A stretch of DNA of 64,000 nt from Sphingobium sp. AS12 (GTDB taxonomy: Bacteria > Pseudomonadota > Alphaproteobacteria > Sphingomonadales > Sphingomonadaceae). Location of the stretch: positions 62,001-126,000 of the forward strand of contig NZ_JAHRGM010000067.1 in NCBI RefSeq assembly GCF_019097845.1, read 5' to 3'. The notes under the pieces are model-generated. The model was given only the letters and a program-made list of their open reading frames with translations. It was not told where the DNA came from and ran no database searches. Made by a program: the position numbers and the translations under genes. Positions 8,915-18,407 of the stretch are shown here, piece after piece (the first letter of the stretch is position 1; every line of letters starts with the position of its first letter).

Positions 8915-10710
8915 ACCCGCTTGCCGCCAATCCAGGTTTCCAGCACCTGCGTGGCGCGAATGTCCGCCGCCCGCGCCGTCGAAATATCCCGGTCGATCAG
9001 CAGGAAATCGGCCCGCTGCCCCGGCACCAGATTGCCGAACCGCTTTTCGGCAAAGCCGGCATAGGCCGCCTGCCGGGTGAAACCGTCCAGCGCCGCCTCG
9101 AAACTCACGCTTTGCTGCGGCAACCAGCCGCCGACCGGCTCACCCTTGGCATCTTCCCGGCTCATGGCGACGGCGATGCCTGCAAAGGGGTTGGGGCCTT
9201 CGACTGGCACGTCGGACCCGAAGGCCAAAGGCACCCGATTGTCGAGCATCGCCTTCCACGCATAGGCACCCGCCAGCCGCGCCTCGCCCAGGCGCGCGGT
9301 CGCCATGCGCCAGTCCGACGCCTCATGAACCGGCTGCATCGACGCGACGATGCCGAACTGGGCGAAGCGGGGCAGGTCGGCCGGGCTGACGATCTGCGCA
9401 TGTTCGATCCGCCAGCGCCGGTCGCCCTTATAGGTTTCCGACAATTCCTGAATCGCGTCGAGTATCTCGCTATTCGCAGCGTCGCCGATGGCGTGGGTGG
9501 CGATCTGGAAATTGTCCATCGCCGCCCGGCTCATGATGTTGCGCAGTTGTGTGTCGGGGATCATCGGCAGGCCGCGCTGGCCCGGCGCGTCCGCATAGTC
9601 GGCCTTCAGCCACGCCCCGCGCGATCCCAGCGCCCCGTCCAGCACCAGCTTGATCCCGCCCAGCCGCAACCGGTCGTCATACAGCCATGGGGTCGGTTCC
9701 GGCCCCGCGATCAGCGTCATATTTTCGAGGCCTGCGGCATAGGCCATGATCCGCACGCGCAATGCGCCGCGATCGGCCGAGCGGCGGAACGCCTGCCAAT
9801 CCTCTATGCTGGTCCCCATGTCGGCAATGCCGGTGATCCCGGTCGCCAGCAGCGCGCGCTGCGCCTTTTCAAAGGCGATGTCGCGGTCCTTGGGCGCAGG
9901 TGCGGGAACGACCTTGGCGATCAGTTGCATCGCCTTGTCCACGAATACGCCGGCCGGCTTTCCCGCTGCCATTTCGATCCGCCCGCCGACCGGTGCTTTG
10001 GTGGCCGCCGTCACGCCCGCGGCGCGGATCGCAGCGCTATTGGCCCAGCCAGCATGGCCGTCGATCCGCTCCAGCCACACCGGAATATCGCTGACCGCCG
10101 CGTCCAGATCAGCCGCCGTCGGGAACCGACCCAGTCCCCACTGTTCCTGATTCCAGCCTGTGCCGATGATCCATTTGCGCCCCGCGCCATCCTGCGCATA
10201 GGCCCGGATTTTCGCTTGCGCCTCGGCCAGCGATGTCGTCGTCGACAGGTCTAACGTGATCAGCGACAGGCCCAAGCCCATGACATGGCCATGCGCGTCG
10301 ATCAGGCCGGGGATCAGCGTCTTGCCGCCCGCGTCCATCCTGAACGACAGCCCCTTGGGCCGTTCGGGCCAGGGCTGGCCCCTTTTGGGCTTTTTGGGCT
10401 TATATTCTGGCTCCTGATAACGCTCAGGCAACAATTTTTCGACCTTGCCCTCATCGTCGATCAGCAGCGCGCGGAAATGCACGATCTTGCCATTGGGATC
10501 GACCGCCATGCCGTTGACGTTATCGATCACGCCGGACGCGAAGGCGGGTAGGGGGAGCGCGAGGGCGGCTAGGGCAACGACCCATCCCGCCAATCCGTAC
10601 TTCCCTCCGTCATCCCGGACTTGATCCGGGATCCAGGACGCTACACGTAGCGCGGGAGACTCTGGATCCTGACTTTCGTCAGGATAACGACGCAGCAAGA
10701 TACCACTCAC
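8896..10710 (-). CDS. Exported amidohydrolase (Amidohydro_3 / YtcJ type)
   Basis: A metal-dependent hydrolase of the amidohydrolase superfamily. After a hydrophobic export segment (AGWVVALAALALPLPAFASG) come the composite beta domain, the metal motif LIPGLIDAHGHVMG, RKWIIGTGWNQ, the HAI-DAANSEIL block, RIEHAQIVS, and GSDVPVEGPNPF near the C terminus. This subfamily hydrolyses amide or formamide bonds; the substrate is unknown. GTG at 10710 overlaps the stop of the upstream gene as GTGA, but a dispersed repeat (10608-10690) then lies in frame in front of the hydrophobic core. TTG at 10593, with GGAGG upstream, is the alternative start and would skip the repeat. Confidence 0.8.
   Translation of the reverse strand: MSGILLRRYPDESQDPESPALRVASWIPDQVRDDGGKYGLAGWVVALAALALPLPAFASGVIDNVNGMAVDPNGKIVHFRALLIDDEGKVEKLLPERYQEPEYKPKKPKRGQPWPERPKGLSFRMDAGGKTLIPGLIDAHGHVMGLGLSLITLDLSTTTSLAEAQAKIRAYAQDGAGRKWIIGTGWNQEQWGLGRFPTAADLDAAVSDIPVWLERIDGHAGWANSAAIRAAGVTAATKAPVGGRIEMAAGKPAGVFVDKAMQLIAKVVPAPAPKDRDIAFEKAQRALLATGITGIADMGTSIEDWQAFRRSADRGALRVRIMAYAAGLENMTLIAGPEPTPWLYDDRLRLGGIKLVLDGALGSRGAWLKADYADAPGQRGLPMIPDTQLRNIMSRAAMDNFQIATHAIGDAANSEILDAIQELSETYKGDRRWRIEHAQIVSPADLPRFAQFGIVASMQPVHEASDWRMATARLGEARLAGAYAWKAMLDNRVPLAFGSDVPVEGPNPFAGIAVAMSREDAKGEPVGGWLPQQSVSFEAALDGFTRQAAYAGFAEKRFGNLVPGQRADFLLIDRDISTARAADIRATQVLETWIGGKRVYVKGQ
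10608..10690. repeat. Dispersed palindromic repeat, type B, inside a coding start region
   Basis: TCATCCCGGACTTGATCCGG followed by GATCCAGG, a short variable middle, and CTCTGGATCCTGACTTTCGTCAGGAT make two linked hairpins (for example ATCCCGGACTTGATCCGGGAT). Read on the minus strand it gives an uninterrupted reading frame with the peptide WIPDQVRDD, a string often seen where this repeat is mistaken for coding sequence in alphaproteobacteria. It lies between the possible GTG and TTG starts of the amidohydrolase gene. Confidence 0.75.
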
Positions 10711-11576
10711 GCCCGCGTAATCCTTCGCACCAATGCGCTGGTATCCTGCCGATTGCCGCCCAGCGCCTGTACGTCTGCGTAGAATTGATCGACCATCGCG
10801 GTCACCGGCAGGGTTGCGCCATTGGCCCGCGCTTCTTCCAGCGCCAGCCCCAGATCCTTGCGCATCCAGTCGACCGCAAAGCCGAAATCGAAACTGTCCT
10901 GCGCCATCGTTTTCCAGCGATTGTCCATCTGCCAGCTTTGCGCCGCCCCGCCCGAAATCGCCTCGAACACCGCGTCCAGGTCCAGCTCCGCAGCCTGCGC
11001 GAAACGGAGGGCTTCGGCCAGTCCCTGCAATACGCCGCCGATGCAGATCTGGTTCACCATCTTGGTCGTCTGGCCCGCGCCTGCGCCACCGACATGGACG
11101 ATCCGCGCGGCATAGGCGTTCATGACGATCTTTGCGGCAGTGACCGCCGGTTCGCTGCCCCCGCACATGATCGACAGCCTGCCATTTTCAGCCCCCGCCT
11201 GACCGCCCGATACCGGTGCATCGACGCTGTGGATGCCGCGGCTTTCGCCCTCCACGAACAATTGCCGCGCGATCCGCGCCGACACTGTCGTGTGGTCGAT
11301 GAACAGTCCGCCCGGCTTCATCGTGCGGAACGCGCCTTCGCGGCCCAGCGTCACCTGGCTAAGGTCATCGTCGGTGCCGACACAGCTGATGACGATGTCC
11401 GCTTCCTCGGCTGCCTTGGCCGGGCTGATCGCGACCATGCCGCCATAGGCTTCCGCCCAGCTTTTCGCCTTGCCGATAGAACGGTTGTAAACGGTGAGGC
11501 TATGCCCCGCCTTTGCCAGATGGCCTGCGATCGGGCCGCCCATGACGCCCAGGCCGATAAACGCGATATTAGCCAT
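10707..11576 (-). CDS. NAD(P)-dependent 3-hydroxyisobutyrate dehydrogenase-like oxidoreductase
   Basis: A 289-residue beta-hydroxyacid dehydrogenase. The N-terminal Rossmann motif is IAFIGLGVMGGPIAGHLAKAG, followed by DIVISCVGTDDD, the substrate-binding DAPVSGGQAGAENGRLSIM and the catalytic-lysine region GAGAGQTTKMVNQICI. Family members oxidise 3-hydroxyisobutyrate, tartronate semialdehyde or related short hydroxyacids; which one cannot be decided here. ATG 11576 fits the family start exactly; longer frames upstream are not supported. It is followed by the amidohydrolase gene in a 4-base overlap. Confidence 0.85.
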   Translation of the reverse strand: MANIAFIGLGVMGGPIAGHLAKAGHSLTVYNRSIGKAKSWAEAYGGMVAISPAKAAEEADIVISCVGTDDDLSQVTLGREGAFRTMKPGGLFIDHTTVSARIARQLFVEGESRGIHSVDAPVSGGQAGAENGRLSIMCGGSEPAVTAAKIVMNAYAARIVHVGGAGAGQTTKMVNQICIGGVLQGLAEALRFAQAAELDLDAVFEAISGGAAQSWQMDNRWKTMAQDSFDFGFAVDWMRKDLGLALEEARANGATLPVTAMVDQFYADVQALGGNRQDTSALVRRITRA

Positions 11577-11673
11577 ATGCCCCGTATATTTACTGCGCCA
11601 GACCCAGCCATAGGGCCAGTTTTCCGACAGTGCCAGTTTCTTCACGCGCAATTTTCCGCTAGGGGGCGGCTCC

Positions 11674-12921
11674 ATGAACAGCTTAGCCAAGATAGAGAGC
11701 GCCTTGCCGCTGCCGATCACCGTCGATGACATTCTTGCCGCGCGGACCCGGATTGCCGGTTCCATCGTCAAGACGCCGACGCTGATTAGCCAGACGCTAT
11801 CCAATATGCTGGGCTGCAACGTCTATCTGAAATTCGAAAATCTCCAGTTCACCGCCGCCTATAAGGAACGCGGTGCGCTCAACCGCCTGCTGCAACTGGA
11901 CGATGCGGCCAAGGCGAAGGGCGTGATCGCCGCGTCGGCGGGCAATCATGCCCAGGGGCTGGCCTATCATGGCAAGCGGCTGGGCGTGCCCGTCACCATC
12001 GTCATGCCCACGACGACGCCGACGGTGAAGATCACCCAAACGCAGGGCCATGGTGCGACCGTGGTGCAATATGGCGAGAAATTCGACGACGCCTATGCCC
12101 ATGCCCGCTTGCTGGAGGTGGAGCAGGGGCTAACCTTCATCCATCCCTTCGACGAGCCGGACATCATGGCGGGGCAGGGGACCGTCGCGCTCGAAATGCT
12201 GGAGGATGCGCCGGAGATCGACACGCTGGTCATCCCGATCGGCGGCGGTGGCCTGTTTTCGGGTATGGCGACAGCGGCGCGGGCGATGAAGCCGGACATC
12301 AGGCTGGTCGGCGTGCAGGCCGAACTTTATCCATCCATGTATGATTTCATCAAGGGCGAAACCCTTGCCTGCGACGGCGATACGCTGGCCGAGGGCATCG
12401 CGGTCAAGCAGCCGGGCGAATTGACCCGTCGCTTCGTCGAGCGGCTGGCGGACGACGTGCTGCTGGTTACCGAACGGCGGCTGGAAGAGGCGCTGAGCCT
12501 GCTGCTCCAGATCGAAAAGACCGTGGTGGAAGGGGCGGGGGCCGCTGGCCTTGCAGCGCTGCTCACCTATCGCGAACAATTTGTCGGGCGCAATGTCGGC
12601 CTGATCCTGACCGGCGGCAATATCGATACGCGGCTGCTGGCCAATGTGCTGCTGCGCGACCTTGCCCGGTCGGGCCGTCTGGCGCGGCTGCGGATCATCC
12701 TGCAGGACCGACCCGGCGCTTTGTTCCATGTTGCCAAGATTTTCGATCAGGAAGCGGTCAACATCCTGGAACTGGCGCACCAGCGTATTTTTACCAACTT
12801 GCCAGCCAAGGGGTTGAGCCTCGACGTTGAGTGCGAAACCCGTGATCGCGCCCATCTCCAGCGGTTGATCGCAGCGCTGGGCGAGGCTGGCTATGAGGTC
12901 GCGCCGATCGAGGTCGCCTGA
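11674..12921 (+). CDS. ilvA: Threonine ammonia-lyase
   Basis: A PLP enzyme converting threonine to 2-oxobutanoate and ammonia, the first step toward isoleucine or a catabolic route. The PLP lysine is K64 in AAYKERGALNRL, SAGNHAQGLAYHGKRLGVP follows, and the phosphate-binding glycine loop is IPIGGGGLFSGM. A C-terminal ACT domain (about residues 330-415, LRIILQDRPGALFHVAKIF onward) implies feedback control by an amino acid. The 415-residue length with one ACT domain is the shorter form common in alphaproteobacteria, between TdcB and the two-domain E. coli IlvA. It is divergent from the dehydrogenase gene at 11576. Confidence 0.92.
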   Translation: MNSLAKIESALPLPITVDDILAARTRIAGSIVKTPTLISQTLSNMLGCNVYLKFENLQFTAAYKERGALNRLLQLDDAAKAKGVIAASAGNHAQGLAYHGKRLGVPVTIVMPTTTPTVKITQTQGHGATVVQYGEKFDDAYAHARLLEVEQGLTFIHPFDEPDIMAGQGTVALEMLEDAPEIDTLVIPIGGGGLFSGMATAARAMKPDIRLVGVQAELYPSMYDFIKGETLACDGDTLAEGIAVKQPGELTRRFVERLADDVLLVTERRLEEALSLLLQIEKTVVEGAGAAGLAALLTYREQFVGRNVGLILTGGNIDTRLLANVLLRDLARSGRLARLRIILQDRPGALFHVAKIFDQEAVNILELAHQRIFTNLPAKGLSLDVECETRDRAHLQRLIAALGEAGYEVAPIEVA

Positions 12922-13035
12922 TACACGAACAGCCTGTTAACTTTTCGTGGTAAACGCTCTTTTCATAGGGACGCGGCAACGGCATAGTCGGGACATGATC
13001 CACCCGCGCCGCCGCCACGAAGGGGATATTGGAGC

Positions 13036-13854
13036 GTGACTGCACCTTTTCGTTTCCCCCGCTTCTTCGTGACCAATCCTTCGCCCTGCCCCTATCTGCC
13101 GGGGCGGAGCGAGCGGAAGGTGTTTACCGAGCTGAACGGGGACAATGCCGCTGAACTGAACGATGCGCTGGGCCGCATCGGTTTTCGTCGCAGCCAGAAT
13201 GTCGCCTATCGCCCCAGTTGCGCCGACTGTTCGGCCTGTGTGTCGGTGCGGGTCGTCACGGATGAATTCCGCCCCAACGCGACCCAGCGCAAGCTGATCC
13301 GCCGCAACAGCGACCTGACCGTCACCGCCTGCAAGCCCTGGTCGACCGAGGAGCAATATGCGCTGCTCCAGCGCTATCTGTCCGCGCGGCACCCTGGCGG
13401 CGGCATGACCGAGATGGACGAGATGGATTTTGCCGACATGGTCGAACAGACCCCGGTCGACAGCCATATCGTCGAATATCGCGAACCTGGTGTCGATGGC
13501 CGCGTCGGCAAGCTGGTCGGTGCCTGTCTGACCGACCGGCAGGGCGACGGCCTATCGATGATCTACAGCTTCTTCGACACTGAGTTGGACAATCGTCCGG
13601 GGCTGGGCAATTTCATCATCATGGACCATATCCTGCGCGCTTCGGCGGCGGGGCTGCCCTATGTCTATCTGGGCTATTGGGTTGATGGGTCGCAGCGGAT
13701 GCAATATAAAGTCCGCTATCGCCCGCTTGAAAAATTGAGCCGTGCTGGCTGGGTCCGCTTCGATCCTGATGAACAGGATCAGGCTATTCGTGACGTAGCC
13801 CAACGGGATGAACCCCCGCTGCCAGTCGAACTGGCGAGCATGTTTCGCAAATAG
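13036..13854 (+). CDS. bpt: Aspartate/glutamate leucyltransferase (N-end rule aminoacyl-tRNA-protein transferase)
   Basis: This cytoplasmic enzyme adds leucine from Leu-tRNA to proteins with N-terminal Asp or Glu, marking them for ClpAP. The N-terminal ATE region shows [20 protein letters not shown] and [16 protein letters not shown] with the conserved cysteines; the C-terminal ATE/GNAT part has [20 protein letters not shown] and [20 protein letters not shown]. The length of 272 is a little longer than most members. GTG 13036 has GGAG just upstream. It is a single-gene unit. Confidence 0.93.
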   Translation: MTAPFRFPRFFVTNPSPCPYLPGRSERKVFTELNGDNAAELNDALGRIGFRRSQNVAYRPSCADCSACVSVRVVTDEFRPNATQRKLIRRNSDLTVTACKPWSTEEQYALLQRYLSARHPGGGMTEMDEMDFADMVEQTPVDSHIVEYREPGVDGRVGKLVGACLTDRQGDGLSMIYSFFDTELDNRPGLGNFIIMDHILRASAAGLPYVYLGYWVDGSQRMQYKVRYRPLEKLSRAGWVRFDPDEQDQAIRDVAQRDEPPLPVELASMFRK

Positions 13855-14000
13855 CAGCCGGATTACATCGATTTCTGGCGATTTTCATGCGCGCCAAGTA
13901 AATCCGACCAAAATGACAGGATGGTGAGGAGGTTATTTAACTTTCTGCGCTAATCCTGCCATGATGAACGCAACGACAGCGACATGGGCGGAGGCTGGCG

Positions 14001-16488
14001 ATGGATCGCTTTGCTGAACGCCGGTTTGACGACTTCCGGCGCGTGCTGGAAAACGGCCAACGCATTGATCATTCATTACCATATCGAAATGAAATACTTT
14101 TTTCGCCGGTCTTTGACCATCTGTCGCCTTCCGTGTCGCGCTGGATTGCTGATGCGCGGGGCCGGATATTATCGACCGACCAGGATGGCGGCCTAACCGG
14201 TCGGGCATGGCGTGCCTTGCTGGACCGCGCAGACCTTCGCACCTTGCTGAGGGCGGCGATTGCAGAGGAACAGCCGCAGCCCCTGACCGTGCGCCTGCCG
14301 GGTGCTGACGGACAGCGTCGCTGGTGCCTGATTCGTTTGCAGCGGATGACCGGTACGGATGCCCTTGTCCGCTATTATGGCACGGTCGAGGATATTCACG
14401 ACCGCCATGATCGTGACGCACGCGCGCTGCAAAGGGCGCTGGCCGAAAGCCGCGAACATTATCGCTGGTCGGTCGACCTCAGCCCGCTGGTGCCATGGAC
14501 TGCCGGACCTGACGGCGCGATCGAGGAAGTCGGGCCGCTGTGGCTGAACCTGACCGGCATGACAGCGCAGCAGGCTCTGGGGACGGGCTGGCTTGCCGCA
14601 TTGCACCCCGATGACCTGACCCGCACTATCTCTGTGTGGAGCGCGCATCTGGAGTCCGGCGCGCCGATAGATGTCGATTATCGCATCCGGCTGCGCGACG
14701 GCGGCTATCGCTGGATGCGCGGCAGCGCGCCGGGATGCGCAGGGGCAGATCGTCCGCTGGTATGGCACGCTGGAGGATGTCCACGCACAAAAACTGGCCC
14801 AGCAGGCGTTGGTCGACAGCGAAGAACGGTCCCGCCTGGCTGTGCAGGCGGCGCGACTGGGCATTTGGGATTTCGACGCCACAACCGGGGAACGGCGCTG
14901 GTCGGCTGAATTTCGCCAGATGCTGGGCCTGAGCGAGGATCAGCCGGCGACCAGCGAACTGGCATTGTCGCTGGTCCATCCCGACGATCGCGAAACGCTG
15001 CGTGTCATGCTGGACGCGGTGGCAGCCGGGGCCGTGCCGCCGCATTTCGAGGCGACGCTGAGAGTTCACCGTGCCAATGATGGCGCCCTGCGCTGGATCA
15101 GGAGCAGTGGTTGGACCACGCGATCGGAATCGGGACGGGCGCTGCGCGTCATCGTCACCTTTCTGGATGTCACTGAACAGCGTGATGTGGAGGACCGCAT
15201 CCGCTGGGCCGCCACGCATGACCCCATGACCCGCCTGCCCAACCGCGCCTTGTGGCAAGCGACGCTGGACGAGATGGCGGAACGGCAGGCGCGCACCGGC
15301 AACCGCTTTGGGCTGTTGCTGCTCGATATTGACGATCTCAAGCGCACCAATGATTCGCTGGGCCATGATGCTGGAGACGCCCTGCTTTGCGCCTTTGCCC
15401 GGTGCCTTGCCGCCCTCGCGCCGCCCGACGCAGTGCTGGGGCGGTTGGGGGGCGACGAATTCGGCCTGATCGCGCCATCATTGACCGACGGCGCGGCGCT
15501 GGAGGCGTGGTGCGCCAAACTGATCGAAAGCCTGCGCGTACCCCATGTCCATAATGGCCGATCGATCGATTGCGGGGTCAGCATTGGCGGCGCATTGTTC
15601 GGCGATCATGGGGACCGGGCGGCGGATCTGCTCAAGGCGGCCGACCTGGCGCTTTATGCGTCGAAAGCGTCCGGGCGTGGTCGCCTGACCCTGTTCCATT
15701 CCGACCTGCGGGCGCAGGCACAGCAGCGCAGTTCGATGATCGGCATGGCTAGGAAGATCATCGCCGATCGGCTGGTCACCCCTTATTATCAGCCCAAGGT
15801 CGACATGCGCACTGGCCGGGTGCTGGGTTATGAAGCGCTGTTGCGCTGGCACCATCCGCGTTTGGGCGTGCAGTTGCCGGGTAGCATAGCGGCGGGTTTT
15901 GAAAATGCTGAAATCGCCGTCGCGCTGACCGGGCAGATGCTCGACGCAGTGTTGCGCGATGTGCGCCATTGGTTGCAGGCAGGGTATGATCCCGGTCGGG
16001 TCGCAATCAATGCGTCCGCCGCCGATTTCGCCCGCGACGACTTCGCCGAACGGGTGCTGGAGCAACTCGTTTTGTTCACTGTGCCGCCGGAGCATCTCGA
16101 AATTGAGGTGACAGAGACAGTTTTTCTGGGCCGGGGTGCGGGGCAGGTGGGGCGGGCACTGCGGCATTTTTCAGATGCGAGGGTGCGTGTCGCGCTGGAC
16201 GATTTCGGCACCGGCTTTGCCTCGCTCAGCCACCTGAAACAATATCCGGTCGATATCCTCAAGATCGATCGCAGCTTCGTGTCGAACATCGAACAGGATG
16301 CAGGCGACGCCGCGATCGTCGACGCCATCGTCAAGCTGGGCGGCAGTTTTGGCATGGATGTCGTTGCCGAAGGGGTGGAAAGCGCGGCCCAGGCCGGTCG
16401 GCTGCTCGCTCATGGCTGCATCATCGGCCAGGGCTTTCACTTGGGCCGCCCGCAGCCCTTTGCCGTTATCACGCCACCCAAAGCATAA
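14001..16488 (+). pseudogene. PAS-PAS-GGDEF-EAL c-di-GMP signalling protein, split by a frameshift
   Basis: ATG 14001, with GGAGG six bases upstream, opens a PAS-containing frame that reads well up to GYRWMRGSA near 14728, then degenerates and stops at 14909. The rest of the same PAS repeat continues in another frame (ARRDAQGQIVRWYGTLEDVH) to 16488. The break lies in a GC run at about 14724-14732 and equals loss of two bases or gain of one. Downstream are another PAS/PAC unit, GGDEF at 15448-15462 with an intact GGDEF motif, and an EAL domain (EALLRW at 15832, DDFGTGFASL, IDRSFV, AEGVESAAQ). Both enzymatic domains look intact, so this is either a recent inactivation, a programmed or sequencing slip, or translation restarts. 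Confidence 0.85.
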
Positions 16489-16494
16489 TGAAAA

Positions 16495-16520
16495 GGCCGC
16501 GCCCTTTGCAAGGCGCGGCC
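16495..16520. terminator. Hairpin terminator between convergent genes
   Basis: GGCCGCGCC (16495-16503) pairs perfectly with GGCGCGGCC (16512-16520). Toward the minus strand the stem is followed by CTTTTCATTA, giving a short T-run that suits the RcnB-like gene; toward the plus strand it follows the GGDEF/EAL gene. Confidence 0.7.
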
Positions 16521-16542
16521 CTGATTTGTCGCCCTCAAGCGC

Positions 16543-17652
16543 TTATTTGCAGCGGCACGCCCGGCGCGCTGGTTTGCGATAGCCGACGCGCTGGGTGACA
16601 TAGGTCGTTGTCGTCGTTGTCGTCACCGCAGGCTCGATCGTAACCGTGGTCACGATGGGCGCCGGGTAGTAATAGCCGCCCGACACATAGCCGCCACCGC
16701 CATGGGTTGTGACATGCGCCGAACCCTGCGCCGGTCCATGCGTCCAGTGTGGCTGGCCTGCATAAGCTGGTGCGTCATAATCAACGCCCGCGCCGCGCAC
16801 TTCGCCCTCGAACCGGCCTTCATAGGTGCCACTGGTGCGCCTGCCATCGGCGGTCGTCCAGGTGCCGGTCCAGCGACCCTCATAGTCATTCTGGGTGGTC
16901 ACGCTGTCGTCGGCATAGCCATAGCCATAGCCATAATCATAGCCGGCACCCGGACGACGCGGCGGCGGCGCAGCGCCGCGACGGGGCGCATCCTCCGCCT
17001 TGTCGATCACTGCGCCAGCGATCGCGCCAACACCGGCACCGATCAGCGTGCCTGCGGTGCGGTTGCCGCGCCCGGCAATGCGGTTGCCCGCAACGCCGCC
17101 GACGACTGCGCCGATGGCCGCACCGCCAAGGCCGTTGTCGGGCCGCCGATACGCATCACGATCGTCATAATAGCCATCGTCGCCATAGCCGCCCTCATAA
17201 CGGTCCCACGCGACATTGGAGCGGCTGTCATAGACCCGGCCATAACGATCGGTCATGACCGCATCGTCATAATAGCGCGACCAGCCATAGCCAGCGGCAG
17301 GGGCGGGCAGGCCATAGGCGCCGTAATTGCCGATATAATAAGAAGGGCTGATCCAGTAACGCGGCAGGACATAGCCATAGACCGGGCGCTGATAGCCGTT
17401 CCAGCCACCTGGCGCGCGCCAGCCCGCATACCAGCGGCCATTGTGGCGCGGACCCCAGCGGTGGCCACCATTCCAGTTCATGCCCGGTCGGGGTGCGTGG
17501 GTCATCGGTCGACCGCCACCCTTCCATCCGCCGCCCGACCAGCCACCAGTCGTGCCATGGCCCATCGCTGGGCCACTGCCCGCCAGTGCCGGGCTAGCCG
17601 CGCCCGCCAGCGCGACGCTCGCGCCCAGAAGGAGAAGGCCGGATGTCCGCAT
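16543..17652 (-). CDS. RcnB-like / glycine-zipper envelope protein
   Basis: A 369-residue exported protein: cleavable signal (LLLLGASVALAGAASPALAG), a Gly-Ser-Trp-rich stretch, an RcnB-like region (GPRHNGRWYAGWR, YGYVLPRYWISPSYYIGNYG, YGWSRYYDDAVMTDRYGRVY) and then a glycine-zipper (GGAAIGAVVGGVAGNRIAG and TLIGAGVGAIAGAVIDKAED), with a low-complexity Tyr-Gly and poly-Thr tail ending in CRCK. RcnB proteins act in the periplasm in nickel/cobalt homeostasis; glycine zippers insert in membranes. The combination suggests an outer-envelope structural or stress protein. Function is inferred only from domains. Hairpins lie just upstream (17667-17723). Confidence 0.75.
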   Translation of the reverse strand: MRTSGLLLLGASVALAGAASPALAGSGPAMGHGTTGGWSGGGWKGGGRPMTHAPRPGMNWNGGHRWGPRHNGRWYAGWRAPGGWNGYQRPVYGYVLPRYWISPSYYIGNYGAYGLPAPAAGYGWSRYYDDAVMTDRYGRVYDSRSNVAWDRYEGGYGDDGYYDDRDAYRRPDNGLGGAAIGAVVGGVAGNRIAGRGNRTAGTLIGAGVGAIAGAVIDKAEDAPRRGAAPPPRRPGAGYDYGYGYGYADDSVTTQNDYEGRWTGTWTTADGRRTSGTYEGRFEGEVRGAGVDYDAPAYAGQPHWTHGPAQGSAHVTTHGGGGYVSGGYYYPAPIVTTVTIEPAVTTTTTTTYVTQRVGYRKPARRACRCK

Positions 17653-17666
17653 GGTTAACGCTCCCT

Positions 17667-17723
17667 GTTTTCCCGCGGCGGGAAAACGCCAGGCGGGTCA
17701 AAATGCTAACGCTCTGTTTAGCA
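17667..17723. promoter_or_regulatory. Paired hairpins upstream of the RcnB-like gene
   Basis: GTTTTCCCG (17667-17675) pairs with CGGGAAAAC (17679-17687) across a CGG loop, and TGCTAA (17704-17709) pairs with TTAGCA (17718-17723). They lie 15 to 71 bases before the ATG at 17652 of the minus-strand gene, so they may be in its leader or promoter. No protein is known to me that binds them. Confidence 0.4.
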
Positions 17724-17817
17724 TGGCGATCCGTGCCTATCCATGAGTCGGAGGCACAAATCCTGTCCCGAAACGGGGCGGAAACGCGCGACTGAAGCGG
17801 GAAAGAGGGTTAACGAC

Positions 17818-18303
17818 TCAGCCGATCCGCGTCGAAATCCGTGCGACCAGCGCCTTCAGCCCCTGTGCGTCATCCGAGTCGAAGCGCGCGGCAATCGGAC
17901 TGTCGAGATCCAGCACGCCGACCACCATGCCATCGACCATGACGGGCACGACGATTTCCGACGCGCTGGCTGCATCGCAGGCGATATGGCCGGTAAAGGC
18001 ATGGACATCAGCCACCAGCTGCGTCTCGCCTGTCGCTGCCGCCGTGCCGCATACGCCGCGCCCCAGCGGAATGCGGATGCAGGCGGGCTTGCCCTGAAAC
18101 GGCCCCAGCACCAACTCGCCCCCGACCATGCGATAAAAGCCCGCCCAGTTGAGGTCAGGCAGATATTGCCAGATCAGCGCGGCGATATTGGCCATGTTGG
18201 CGACCTGATCCGGCTCGTCGCGCGTCAGAGCATCGGCGGCGAAAAGCAGGTCGGCGTAGAGCGTCGCCTTGTCGGCGGTATCGGTGGGAGCAAAGTCGAA
18301 CAT
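17818..18303 (-). CDS. msrC: Free methionine-(R)-sulfoxide reductase (GAF domain)
   Basis: A single GAF domain of 161 residues that reduces free methionine-R-sulfoxide in the cytoplasm. The three catalytic cysteines are C75 (GKPACIRIP), C85 (GRGVCGTAA) and C109 (HAFTGHIACDAASASEIVVP), with the same 10- and 24-residue spacing as the E. coli enzyme. The active-site wall VVPVMVDGMVVGVLDLDSP follows. ATG 18303 gives the family-length protein. It is a lone gene, probably part of oxidative-damage repair. Confidence 0.92.
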   Translation of the reverse strand: MFDFAPTDTADKATLYADLLFAADALTRDEPDQVANMANIAALIWQYLPDLNWAGFYRMVGGELVLGPFQGKPACIRIPLGRGVCGTAAATGETQLVADVHAFTGHIACDAASASEIVVPVMVDGMVVGVLDLDSPIAARFDSDDAQGLKALVARISTRIG

Positions 18304-18407
18304 GGGGCGGATATAAGCGCGGTGGCGGAGCAGGGCCAGAGGGCGGCAAGAAAGCGTTAACCAAATAAGTCTATCCCGAACGAAAGCCTGTCATTTCGAG
18401 GGTGACG

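Noticed and set aside
8899..10254. A 451-codon open frame on the plus strand opposite the amidohydrolase gene
   Set aside because: It is an antisense shadow of a GC-rich gene; its translation has no domain signature and the minus strand shows clear amidohydrolase motifs.
18357..18363. TTAACCA before the GT2 gene as a CtrA site
   Set aside because: Only a half-site, with no second TTAA at the right spacing.
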